From the NCBI RefSeq assembly GCF_021389955.1, contig NZ_CP089980.1:3157001-3221000 (forward strand): DNA of 64,000 nt, read 5' to 3'. The position numbers were made by a program, and so were the translations under genes. Source of the stretch: Fulvivirga maritima (GTDB lineage: Bacteria > Bacteroidota > Bacteroidia > Cytophagales > Cyclobacteriaceae). Below are positions 36,881 through 45,476 of the stretch, one piece after another; positions within the stretch are counted from its first letter, which is position 1, and each line of letters starts with the position of its first letter. Below the pieces are notes generated by a model. It had not been told where the DNA came from and made no database searches. It saw only the letters and a list, made by a program, of their open reading frames with translations.

Positions 36881-36904
36881 AGGCATAGATTATAATCTAT
36901 GCCT
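36881..36904. terminator. Bidirectional terminator after the FKBP gene
   Basis: Perfect 12-bp arms AGGCATAGATTA / TAATCTATGCCT with no extra loop bases, flanked by AAAAAA on the left and TTTTTT on the right, so it can act on both strands. It lies between the FKBP gene and the small minus-strand gene ending at 36928. Confidence 0.9.
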
Positions 36905-36927
36905 TTTTTGTGTTTTAAACTTCTGAA

Positions 36928-37062
36928 TTAAGCTTCTTCAGAGTTGTTCTTTTTCTTGCTTTTAAGAGAATCTAACAAGCCTAATGCTGCTCCAAAACCA
37001 GCCAGACACGCCACTATCGTGATAAATAAATCAGCTCCGTCTCCTATATATTTTATATCCAT
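36928..37062 (-). CDS. Small single-pass membrane protein (44 aa)
   Basis: ORF from ATG 37062 to TAA 36928: MDIKYIGDGADLF, a helix ITIVACLAGFGAALGLLDSL, then a basic and acidic end KSKKKNNSEEA. The GxxxA-type glycine pattern in the helix and the positive-inside tail look genuine. It lies between the E2 gene upstream on the same strand (105 bases away) and the bidirectional terminator placed right after its stop, which supports expression. The plus-strand ORF across the same bases is judged a shadow. Confidence 0.6.
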   Translation of the reverse strand: MDIKYIGDGADLFITIVACLAGFGAALGLLDSLKSKKKNNSEEA

Positions 37063-37167
37063 TGTTCTAAAATTTTCGGGGTTTCTTCAAATAACGAGAT
37101 CAAATTTAAATTATAATCCCGGTATATTAAAGTATTGTTTATTGTTTTTTGATTGAGGCATGAATTA

Positions 37168-38475
37168 TCATGAAGTCATGCCTCTGTTTAAATCAAATTT
37201 TTCAAGGTAATCAGCTACTCTTCTTACTACCATGCCGCCCAGAGAGCCATCTACTACTCGGTGGTCATAGCTGTGAGAAAGGAACATTTTATGTCTAATA
37301 GCTATAGCATCTCCATTAGGTGTTTCTACTACCGCTGGCTTTTTCACTATTGCGCCTAGAGCCATGATGCCTACCTGAGGTTGTACTATAATAGGAGTGC
37401 CCATTACATTACCAAAAGAGCCTACGTTGGAAATAGTAAAAGTACCGCCAGAAAGCTCATCAGCAGAAAGCTTATTAGCTCGGGCTCTTCTGGCCAGGTC
37501 GTTTACCTTTTTAGCTAAGCCGGTAATATTAAGCTGGTCAGCATTTTTGATTACAGGCACAATCAGGTTGCCAGAAGGCAATGCCACAGCCATACCTATG
37601 TTGATGTCCTTTTTCTTGATTATTCTATCTCCGTCTACCTGTATGTTTATCATAGGGTAGTCTTTAATAGCTTTTACTACTGCTTCTATAAATAGAGGGG
37701 TAAAGGTCAAAGTATCGCCTTCTACCTCTTTAAATTCTTTTTTGTATTTATTTCTCCATGCTACTACATTGCTCACATCAGCCTCAACAAATGAGGTAAC
37801 ATGGGGTGAAATGCGCTTAGAGTCTAGCATGCGTTCTGCTATCATTTTACGCATACGATCCATTTCTATAATCTCATCATTAGCACTGATAGATACAGAA
37901 ACTCGTTTTGGTTCTGAAGTAGCCGCAGAAACATGTGATCCATTGGTAGCTGGAGAAGTAGGTTGGGTACTTCTGTTTTTCACATAGTCCAGCATGTCTT
38001 TTTTTGTCACTCGGCCTTCTTTGCCAGAGCCTGAAATGGTTTCTAGTTCAGTCATGGCTATGCCTTCTTCTTTAGCTATATTTTTAACTAAAGGAGAATA
38101 GAAACGGCCATTTTTGTCTTTGGAAGTAATTCCATTACTTGCCTCTGCAGTTACAGGCTCAGCAGCTACCTCTTTTTCAGTAGTTGTAGTAACAGGCTCA
38201 AGGTCTTCGTCAGGTTCAGAAGCATTATCTTCACCGTCTGTAGTGATAATAGCGATGGCCTTACCTACTTCTACTACATCTCCTTCTTTGGCAAGTATTT
38301 CCTTTATTACACCAGCGTGAGTAGAAGGTACTTCTGTATCTACTTTATCGGTAGCTACTTCCAGTACTGATTCATCTTGTTCAATAGTATCACCTTCTTT
38401 TTTAAGCCATGAGAGCACAGTGGCTTCCATTATACTTTCACCCATTTTGGGCATGATTAATTCTACTAGTGCCAT
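37168..38475 (-). CDS. 2-oxo acid dehydrogenase E2 component (dihydrolipoamide acyltransferase)
   Basis: 435 residues: one lipoyl domain at about 1-76 with the lipoylated Lys in EVATDKVDTEVPS, an acidic and Thr-rich linker, an E1/E3-binding domain at about 122-162 (YSPLVKNIAKEEGIAMTEL), and the catalytic core with HxxxDG in SHSYDHRVVDGSLGG. Best guess is a branched-chain or pyruvate complex; the missing E1 and E3 genes do not allow a choice. It follows cinA by 53 bases. Confidence 0.92.
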   Translation of the reverse strand: MALVELIMPKMGESIMEATVLSWLKKEGDTIEQDESVLEVATDKVDTEVPSTHAGVIKEILAKEGDVVEVGKAIAIITTDGEDNASEPDEDLEPVTTTTEKEVAAEPVTAEASNGITSKDKNGRFYSPLVKNIAKEEGIAMTELETISGSGKEGRVTKKDMLDYVKNRSTQPTSPATNGSHVSAATSEPKRVSVSISANDEIIEMDRMRKMIAERMLDSKRISPHVTSFVEADVSNVVAWRNKYKKEFKEVEGDTLTFTPLFIEAVVKAIKDYPMINIQVDGDRIIKKKDINIGMAVALPSGNLIVPVIKNADQLNITGLAKKVNDLARRARANKLSADELSGGTFTISNVGSFGNVMGTPIIVQPQVGIMALGAIVKKPAVVETPNGDAIAIRHKMFLSHSYDHRVVDGSLGGMVVRRVADYLEKFDLNRGMTS

Positions 38476-38528
38476 CTATTAATATTTAAATGATTCGTTA
38501 TAATGTGCTATTGTTATGTTTTGCCTTG

Positions 38529-39782
38529 TCATTTACTTTCTAAAAGGCTAATTCTTATGAGATTCAATACTGCTATTGCTGTAGCTTTAATATTAATCTC
38601 CCTGTCTTTCCATAACTGCAATTTCTTTGTTATTGTTTGTTCGCCATCAGCGAAAGCTATCCATACGGTGCCTACCGGTTTCTCTTCGGTGCCGCCGCTA
38701 GGTCCTGCTACTCCGCTGGAGGCCACTCCAATATCAGCTCCTAATTGACGCCTTACGTTGTTAGCCATTTCAGTTACAGTGGCTTCGCTTACAGCGCCGT
38801 CAGTGTCCAGCGTTTCTTTTTTCACCTCTAAAATACCAATTTTTAAATCATTATGGTAAGGAATTAGTGATCCTCTAAAATATGAAGAGCTGCCAGGTAC
38901 CCTGGTTACAAGGTGAGAAATATATCCTCCCGTACAGCTTTCGGCTATTGCTAGGGTCTTGTTTTGGCTTTTTAGCAACTGGCCTATTACTGTTTCTATG
39001 GTGTCATCATCATAGCCATATATATATTTACTGGCATAAGTGTGTAGCGACTTTACCTGGTCATTCACTTCGCTTTCAAGCAGGCTACGATCATTACCTA
39101 CAGCGGTAAGTCTAAGCCTTACCTGGCCCATGCTTGGCAGGTAGGCCAGCTTAATATGTTCAGGAAGGTTATCTTCCCAGTCTTTAATCATATCGGCTAA
39201 CCATGATTCTCCTATGCCAATGGTTTTTATTATTTTATGATAAATGATGTCTGTATTAAATACCTGTTGTAGTTTAGGTATGATGGTGTCAGTCATCATG
39301 CGTTTCATTTCATGGGGTACGCCAGGCATAGAGACAAACACTTTGCCGTTTCTTTCGAACCACATACCGGCAGCGGTGCCCAGAACATTACTCACCATTT
39401 CACAGCAGGTAGGCAAAGCAGCCTGTTGGCGGTTGATCTCAGTAAGCTCACGACCTTTATCATGAAAGAAAGCGGTAAGTTCTTGCAAGGCTTTTTCATT
39501 CATTTCAATATCGCAACCGAAATATTCTGCCAGGCAAGGCTTGGTGAGGTCATCATTAGTAGGCCCAAGTCCACCAGTGATTAAAACAATGTTGGCTCTG
39601 GCTTCTGCTTCTTCAAAACTTTTAAGAATGTCTTCTCTGGAATCGCTAACAGTGGTTTTTCTTACTGTTTTTATGCCCACCTTGTCTAGTTCGGCGCTCA
39701 TCCATTGTGAATTAGTATCTGTGATTTGGCCATAGAGAATTTCATCACCTATGGTTAGTATTTCAGCTTTGGTTTTATGCAT
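38529..39782 (-). CDS. cinA: CinA-like protein (damage-inducible / NMN deamidase)
   Basis: 417 residues in two domains. The N-terminal MoaB-like/COG1058 domain opens with AEILTIGDEILYGQITDTNS and has LITGGLGPTNDD. The C-terminal PncC-type domain (from about 255) has TLAIAESCTGGYISHLVT and ASSGVAGPSGGT. Homologues clean up ADP-ribose or deamidate NMN in the pyridine nucleotide cycle. Upstream neighbour of the E2 gene on the same strand. Confidence 0.93.
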   Translation of the reverse strand: MHKTKAEILTIGDEILYGQITDTNSQWMSAELDKVGIKTVRKTTVSDSREDILKSFEEAEARANIVLITGGLGPTNDDLTKPCLAEYFGCDIEMNEKALQELTAFFHDKGRELTEINRQQAALPTCCEMVSNVLGTAAGMWFERNGKVFVSMPGVPHEMKRMMTDTIIPKLQQVFNTDIIYHKIIKTIGIGESWLADMIKDWEDNLPEHIKLAYLPSMGQVRLRLTAVGNDRSLLESEVNDQVKSLHTYASKYIYGYDDDTIETVIGQLLKSQNKTLAIAESCTGGYISHLVTRVPGSSSYFRGSLIPYHNDLKIGILEVKKETLDTDGAVSEATVTEMANNVRRQLGADIGVASSGVAGPSGGTEEKPVGTVWIAFADGEQTITKKLQLWKDREINIKATAIAVLNLIRISLLESK

Positions 39783-39981
39783 CTGATATTTTACTAGCTT
39801 TTGAGTTAACCTCGTAGGTTTTTAATTCTGCAAAGCTAACTATTATAGATTATAATAGGAGATAATCAAACCAGAGATACCAAAAGTTTATGGCAGGTAT
39901 AATGGGCGAGACCAAAAAATGAAGTGTAGAGTATTCAATAATGCTCGTTTTGTGTAAATTGTGATTTTAACAATAATTACA

Positions 39982-40710
39982 ATGAAGAAAATTTACTTTT
40001 TGATGAGTTTGTTTGCGCTGGCTATTGTTGCAGCCTGCACTACGGCGCAGATTAACAAAACTATAGGTGGAATTAATGATGCAATGGGTAATGGTGGCGG
40101 GCTAACCACCGACCAGGTGGTAGCCGGACTGAAAGAGGCTTTGATTAAAGGAATTAGTAATGGTTCTGCAGATGCTTCTAAGATAGATGGCTATTTTAAA
40201 AACCCTGAGATAAAAATTCCTTTTCCTCCTGATGTGCAAAAAGTGGAGACTAAGCTTAGACAAATAGGACTGGGAGATGAAGTAGATAAGTTTGTGAAGC
40301 AACTTAACCGTGGCGCTGAAGATGCGGCTAAAGAGGCTAAGCCAATCTTTGTGACGGCAATAAAATCTATGACTATTCAAGATGCCTGGAATATTCTAAA
40401 AGGAGATGACGATGCAGCTACTCAATATCTGAAAAGGGTAACATCAAGTCAGCTGAAGGAGAAGTTTAAGCCTGTAATTAAAAATTCTTTGGATAAAGTA
40501 AATGCTACTAAATATTACAGCAGCATAATTACTACTTATAATAAAATTCCTTTGGTAGATGATGTGAATCCTGATTTGGATGACTATGCTACTGATAAAG
40601 CCATTGAAGGTCTATTTACATTGGTGGCCGATGAAGAGAAAAAAATACGGGAAGATCCGGTAGCGCGTACCAGCGAAATTCTTAAAAAGGTTTTTGCTGC
40701 TCAGGATTAA
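39982..40710 (+). CDS. DUF4197 lipoprotein
   Basis: 242 residues. The start at ATG 39982 gives a lipoprotein signal MKKIYFLMSLFALAIVAAC; a GTG at 39961 in frame would add seven residues with no purpose. The body is helical and fits DUF4197, with LTTDQVVAGLKEALIKGI near the start and PDLDDYATDKAIEGLF near the end. Periplasmic or outer-membrane anchored. Function unknown in the family. Confidence 0.85.
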   Translation: MKKIYFLMSLFALAIVAACTTAQINKTIGGINDAMGNGGGLTTDQVVAGLKEALIKGISNGSADASKIDGYFKNPEIKIPFPPDVQKVETKLRQIGLGDEVDKFVKQLNRGAEDAAKEAKPIFVTAIKSMTIQDAWNILKGDDDAATQYLKRVTSSQLKEKFKPVIKNSLDKVNATKYYSSIITTYNKIPLVDDVNPDLDDYATDKAIEGLFTLVADEEKKIREDPVARTSEILKKVFAAQD

Positions 40711-40728
40711 GAAATATAGAGGAGTGCA

Positions 40729-41628
40729 TTATTGCGCTCCTTTTACATTCATCTTTAATGTATAAACACTTTCACTGGCCGCAATGAAAAGAGTGTTGTT
40801 ATTTGTTCCTCCAAAGCAGATGTTCGCAGTCCATTTTTCAGGGACAGGAATGTAGGCTATTTTCTTTCCCTTTTTGTTGAATACAGTAACGCCTTTTCCC
40901 GTAATGTACAAGTTTCCTTGATTATCTAGCGTCATACCATCAGAGCCCATGCTAGTGAATAACTTTTTCTTAGTAAGCTCACCTGTTTTACTTATTTTAT
41001 AATTGAAGATTTTTCCGGCTCCTATATCAGCTACATAGAGTTTTTTGCCGTTAGGCGTGCCCACTATACCATTAGGCTGTTCATAGGCAGAGGTTACTCT
41101 GCTAAGAGCTCCTTGTTTAGTAAGCAAGTAAACATATTTTCCGTCCTGCTGCATTTCTGGGTTACGAGTCCAGTAGTCTCTTTTGTACAGTGGATCAGTG
41201 AAGTATATATTGCCATTTGGCGCTATCCAAAGGTCATTGGGGCCATTTAATAATTCATCTCCATAGTTATCAATGATCATCGTATGGTCTCCTTCCTGAT
41301 CTATAGCCCAAAGTTCATTATCCATGTCTGCACAGGCAATGAGCTGGCCCTCAGCATTGAAGTACATGCCATTAGAACGACCTGAAGAAGAAAGGAAAGT
41401 GGAAAGTTTATTGGTCTTGGCATCCCACTTAATAATTTGATTGTTAGGCTGATCTGTAAAGTAAACATTACCATCTTTATCTGCCGCAGGACCTTCAGTG
41501 AATGAATAGTCGCTGCTTAATAAAGTAAGTTCAGCACCCAGAGCAATAATATGATTGTCATCAATTAATTGTGCTGAAGCAAAGCCAGGGATAGCACAAA
41601 CGAAAAGGAGAGCTAATATTTTATTCAT
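40729..41628 (-). CDS. SMP-30/gluconolactonase-like exported protein
   Basis: 299 residues with a signal peptide (cleaved after GFASA). Six-bladed propeller features of the SGL/SMP-30 family: FTEGPAADKDGNVYFTDQPNNQI, NDLWIAPNGNIYFTD, NGIVGTPNGKKLYVAD and SDGMTLDNQGNLYIT, each offering Glu, Asn or Asp metal ligands. Likely a periplasmic lactonase for a sugar lactone; the substrate is not defined. Convergent with the DUF4197 gene. Confidence 0.87.
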   Translation of the reverse strand: MNKILALLFVCAIPGFASAQLIDDNHIIALGAELTLLSSDYSFTEGPAADKDGNVYFTDQPNNQIIKWDAKTNKLSTFLSSSGRSNGMYFNAEGQLIACADMDNELWAIDQEGDHTMIIDNYGDELLNGPNDLWIAPNGNIYFTDPLYKRDYWTRNPEMQQDGKYVYLLTKQGALSRVTSAYEQPNGIVGTPNGKKLYVADIGAGKIFNYKISKTGELTKKKLFTSMGSDGMTLDNQGNLYITGKGVTVFNKKGKKIAYIPVPEKWTANICFGGTNNNTLFIAASESVYTLKMNVKGAQ

Positions 41629-41650
41629 TTAATAAAGATAATAAGGAGTG

Positions 41651-42547
41651 TTATATATTACAGGCTACCTTTAATGATAATGGGTTGACTGATAGTAAAA
41701 TATCTTCTTTCAATTGATAAGGATCACCATCCAGGTGTATGCTTTTGTGTTCTACATCTTCTAATAAGCGAATGTGCGCCTCTTTGCCCTGCCAGGTTTG
41801 GTAATATCTGGAGCGGGTAAGGGTTCCATTAAACAGGTGGAATATAAGGGCTGGGTAATACCAAAAAGGGATCTTTTGCATGATGCATATATCCATTAGC
41901 CCATCAGAAATTTCAGCTCCGGGAGCTATGTGCGCATTGTTGCCATATTGTGATGAGTTAGCAATAGAGATGAGGAAAGGAGCTTTTTCTATTTTTTCCT
42001 GGCCGTCTATTACTAGTCTGTAGCCTGTAGATTTAAATTTTATGATTTCTTGCAGTGCCAGCAGTCCATAAGAAAGAAAGCCTCTTTTTTTGCTCTCAGC
42101 GAAGAGGCTGGCAATATGAGCATCAAAGCCAACACCAGCTACATTCACAAAAATGTCATTATTAAGTGTGATGGTGTCTATTTTTTTTGAGTGCTGGCTA
42201 TTTAACAGGCTGATCGCTTTTTTGGCATTCAGAGGGATTTTTAAATGCCTTGCCAAACCATTGCCAGAGCCCATAGGTATAATGCCTAAAGTAGTATCAG
42301 TGTTAATTAGAGGACCAGCAATTTCATTTATGGTGCCATCACCACCAACGGCTACTATCAGGTCATAATTGTTTTTTTCTCGCTCAGCTATTTCTCTTCC
42401 TTCACCAGCATACTGAGTGTAAATTATTTCATGAGAGATTTTGGAGCTGTCAAGACAATAATCTAATAGAGCAGTCACTCCCTTTTTTTTGGTAGTACCA
42501 GATTTTGGGTTGATTATAAAAAGGGCCGTTTGAGTTTTAGATTCCAT
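41651..42547 (-). CDS. Diacylglycerol kinase family lipid kinase
   Basis: 298 residues of the YegS/DagK type. ATP-binding GGDGTINEI near residue 69, IPMGSGNGLARHL near 95, and HLDGDPYQLKED near the end. Substrate may be diacylglycerol or a related lipid. Its start codon overlaps the stop of the LtaS-like gene by one base, so both are one unit, consistent with recycling of diacylglycerol released by a phosphoglycerol transferase. Confidence 0.9.
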   Translation of the reverse strand: MESKTQTALFIINPKSGTTKKKGVTALLDYCLDSSKISHEIIYTQYAGEGREIAEREKNNYDLIVAVGGDGTINEIAGPLINTDTTLGIIPMGSGNGLARHLKIPLNAKKAISLLNSQHSKKIDTITLNNDIFVNVAGVGFDAHIASLFAESKKRGFLSYGLLALQEIIKFKSTGYRLVIDGQEKIEKAPFLISIANSSQYGNNAHIAPGAEISDGLMDICIMQKIPFWYYPALIFHLFNGTLTRSRYYQTWQGKEAHIRLLEDVEHKSIHLDGDPYQLKEDILLSVNPLSLKVACNI

Positions 42548-44376
42548 TAGCGCTTATTATAATCACTATATAAATGCTGCATAAAGGCCATGCTGGGCCA
42601 CAACTGTTCTTCTGTGTCAGCGCCTTCTTTTGTTAAATACCTTTTGCCGGTGTTGTCATAAATAAGCTCTTGGTTTTCATCTACATAACCATAACCATTG
42701 TTAAACACAAAAACCGCAAAGTCATGATGGTCTTTATCCAGAATATTCTGACTGAAAGTAAACTCAGGATCTGGCTTGTCAACCTGAGCTAGTATGGTGT
42801 TAGCAATATCGGTTTGACTACCAATTTCACTGATTACGGTGTCTTGCACGCTAAGCGCACCGCCCAGCCATAGCATAGGTATTTTGAATCGGCGCGGGTT
42901 AGCCAGTCCCTGATTGTCAGGCATAGGGTGACCATGATCTGCAGTGAAAACAATGAGCGTATTATCCCACCAATCGGTTTTTTTTGCTTCTGCAATGAAT
43001 TTACCAATACACTGATCAGTATAATGAGCGGAGTTAAGAAACTTAGAAATATCATCATCTCCTTTAATGGCCGTTTCCATAGGTACATCAAAAGGCTCAT
43101 GACTGCTAAGGGTAAGCATTACTTTGAAGAAAGGCTTTTGAGAAGCATTACTTTCTTGTAGAAATTCATCAAAAACATAACCATCATGCACTCCCCATTT
43201 ACTGTTATTTAAAGAATCAGGGAAGCTGCCGCTGTGCGTGATTTTCTCAAAACCAGCATTACTAAGGTAAGATCTGAAATTGGCAAAGTCGATATTACCT
43301 CCATAAGTAAAACTGCTGGAGTAGCCCATTTTGTTAAACTTTTTGCTTAGGTAGGGCAGGCCTTGTGTCTTTTTAGGGTATTTAATGATTGATCCTTTGG
43401 GCTGAGCGGGGTATCCACTAAGCACAGAAACTATTCCTTTATCAGTACGATCACCAGAGGCATACATATGATCAAATAAAACCCCTTCTTTACTGAGAGC
43501 GCTGAGTTCAGGAGCCACGCCGGGTACACCTCCTAAAGGCTCAATTAACCTGTAGGTGAAGCTTTCTAAAACTATAATGATGATATTGGGCTGAGAAGTA
43601 TTTAATAGCTTGGTTGTTTCTCCTGATGCGGCATATAAGTCCTTGAAATATTTATCAGTGGTTTCTTTATCAAGATAATTTTCCGGGTAGTGAAGTCTGT
43701 TAAATTTGCTTACGGCATAGCCAGTGTTCCACACTACATTGATGGCCGCATGATTGGCGAAAATATGTTCGTTATCAAAATAAACCGTTCCTACGTTAAT
43801 AGGAGCCACGCCTAAAGAACCTCTAATCGGCAATATTAAAAAAGCAGTCAGAAAAAGTTGAACAACTGCCGTTTTCCAGTTGCTGGGCTTTAGCTCTAAG
43901 AGTTTAGGGTAAATCATTTTGGTGTATAGATATATAAATGCACCAAAAATCAATAGCCATATCAAAATCAATACTGTAACCGTAAGGCCATCAACAGCTA
44001 TGGTGGTATCCTGACCAACGTAAAGAAGCGGGGTGGCATCGAGTCTGAAACCCCAGTGCTTGTACATTTCCAGATCCAGCGTGAGTATGAAGCTACATAA
44101 CAGTAGTAATATGGAGGTGTAGACATGAAAGGCGACTCTTATTACCTTGTTTTGTATAAAAGGAGAAGCTGTAAGTAAAAGACCAGGTATGAGTAAGAAA
44201 TAGCCGGTGGCTGATAGGTCGAGTCTTAGGCCATTCAGTATTGCCAGAACTATTTCAGGTATTCCTAAAGTACTAGTCTGTTCAAAGTAGTAAATCATGA
44301 ATATGATTCTTGCTGAAATGAAAAATAACAACCAGAATATACTATATCTTAAAAAAAGTAAAGCCCTTGCTTTCAT
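42547..44376 (-). CDS. LtaS-like membrane sulfatase/phosphoglycerol transferase
   Basis: Five N-terminal membrane helices (about residues 1-190) followed by a periplasmic alkaline-phosphatase-fold domain. Metal ligands are in IIIVLESFTYRLIEP and FTADHGHPMPD, and the catalytic Thr in ASGDRTDKGIVS. I start at ATG 44376 (MKARALLFLRYSIFW); the frame reaches 44409. In Gram-negatives such enzymes decorate glycans or lipids with phosphoglycerol or phosphoethanolamine. Coupled to the lipid kinase. Confidence 0.88.
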   Translation of the reverse strand: MKARALLFLRYSIFWLLFFISARIIFMIYYFEQTSTLGIPEIVLAILNGLRLDLSATGYFLLIPGLLLTASPFIQNKVIRVAFHVYTSILLLLCSFILTLDLEMYKHWGFRLDATPLLYVGQDTTIAVDGLTVTVLILIWLLIFGAFIYLYTKMIYPKLLELKPSNWKTAVVQLFLTAFLILPIRGSLGVAPINVGTVYFDNEHIFANHAAINVVWNTGYAVSKFNRLHYPENYLDKETTDKYFKDLYAASGETTKLLNTSQPNIIIIVLESFTYRLIEPLGGVPGVAPELSALSKEGVLFDHMYASGDRTDKGIVSVLSGYPAQPKGSIIKYPKKTQGLPYLSKKFNKMGYSSSFTYGGNIDFANFRSYLSNAGFEKITHSGSFPDSLNNSKWGVHDGYVFDEFLQESNASQKPFFKVMLTLSSHEPFDVPMETAIKGDDDISKFLNSAHYTDQCIGKFIAEAKKTDWWDNTLIVFTADHGHPMPDNQGLANPRRFKIPMLWLGGALSVQDTVISEIGSQTDIANTILAQVDKPDPEFTFSQNILDKDHHDFAVFVFNNGYGYVDENQELIYDNTGKRYLTKEGADTEEQLWPSMAFMQHLYSDYNKR

Positions 44377-44495
44377 CGTTAATATCCTCTTCTTGTTAAG
44401 CGCATGCAAAGATAATATTAATTTAATACTTAGCGGCTAAGTATTGAGATGGTAGTTTTGGCTAATGTTGATAGGTTTTTACTTTATTTGTAGCT

Positions 44496-45476
44496 ATGAA
44501 CGTGTACGAATATAGAACCATAGGAAACTCCTTTTTGACTCCTGCTATAGAAAAGATTATGGCTAGGCCAATAGCCAAACTAGTTGGGGCAAAGATTAAC
44601 CCCAATATTATTTCCGGAGTAGGACATTTGGCGGTTTATGTGGCACTCTGGCTTTCATTCTTTAAAGTATTAGACACTCCATATACCTTGATAGTCATTG
44701 CTGTGCTCATCGCTTTTCAGACTTTGGGTGATAAGGTAGATGGCGCAGTAGCTCGTCATTTCGATAAATCATCTCCTTTGGGTGAGTTTATGGATCACTT
44801 CTTTGAATTGTTCAATCAAGGAGCACTGCTTATGATCTTTTATAACTTGTTTACCATACAGCAGCCTTTGATTTTCATAATATTAATGGTGGCGCTTTGT
44901 ATTAGAAATATGGTGAAATATTATGAACAGTATAAAACCAATATGTTAGTGTATAGCAAAGTGGGTTTTATGGAAATCAAGGTTTTAGCGGTATTCATTC
45001 TTTTATTATCTACAGTGCCTTCTGTTCATCAATTTATTAATTCACCTGGTTTTTCTGTATCACTTATAGAAGTGCTTAGCATTATGCTTATCATTGGTAA
45101 TGTGATGGGAACGGTAGTAAATATTGGCCGCATACCTCAGATTACTTATGGCATGTGGCTGTTTGTAGGCTTATTTGTAATAGTGGCCGTGATCAATGTT
45201 TTGTTAAATAATGATATAGCTGCTTTATTCGTCATATTAACCTATGGTGTGCTTTACGTAGGCAGGTTGCTTTCTACTCAGCTGGTAGATGGTATAGAGA
45301 GAAGCCCTGATTTCTTTCTGCCTTTGTTTCTCATTATTCAATATTTTCTTCGTTTTATTGATAATACCAATGCCTTACATTTAATGGCCATTTATTTATG
45401 TGTAAACATAATTTTATTGACCACAAAAACCTTTGGAGCTTTAGGTAAGCCCAAGGAGGAACAGGCTAGTAAATAA
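44496..45476 (+). CDS. CDP-alcohol phosphatidyltransferase-like membrane protein
   Basis: 326 residues, about eight membrane helices. The family motif is nearly complete: Asp79, Asp82, Gly83, Ala86, Arg87, Gly96 and Asp100 in order with correct spacing. The last position, normally Asp and the proposed catalytic base, is Glu104 (MDHFFELFN). It could be a variant enzyme or have a shifted function. It sits opposite a LtaS/lipid-kinase unit, so lipid headgroup chemistry is a fair guess. Its 3' end overlaps the convergent protease by 11 bases. Confidence 0.78.
   Translation: MNVYEYRTIGNSFLTPAIEKIMARPIAKLVGAKINPNIISGVGHLAVYVALWLSFFKVLDTPYTLIVIAVLIAFQTLGDKVDGAVARHFDKSSPLGEFMDHFFELFNQGALLMIFYNLFTIQQPLIFIILMVALCIRNMVKYYEQYKTNMLVYSKVGFMEIKVLAVFILLLSTVPSVHQFINSPGFSVSLIEVLSIMLIIGNVMGTVVNIGRIPQITYGMWLFVGLFVIVAVINVLLNNDIAALFVILTYGVLYVGRLLSTQLVDGIERSPDFFLPLFLIIQYFLRFIDNTNALHLMAIYLCVNIILLTTKTFGALGKPKEEQASK

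Noticed and set aside
36944-37156. Plus-strand ORF of 70 residues
   Set aside because: Low-complexity, unlike any protein, and antisense to a better minus-strand small membrane protein with its own terminator.
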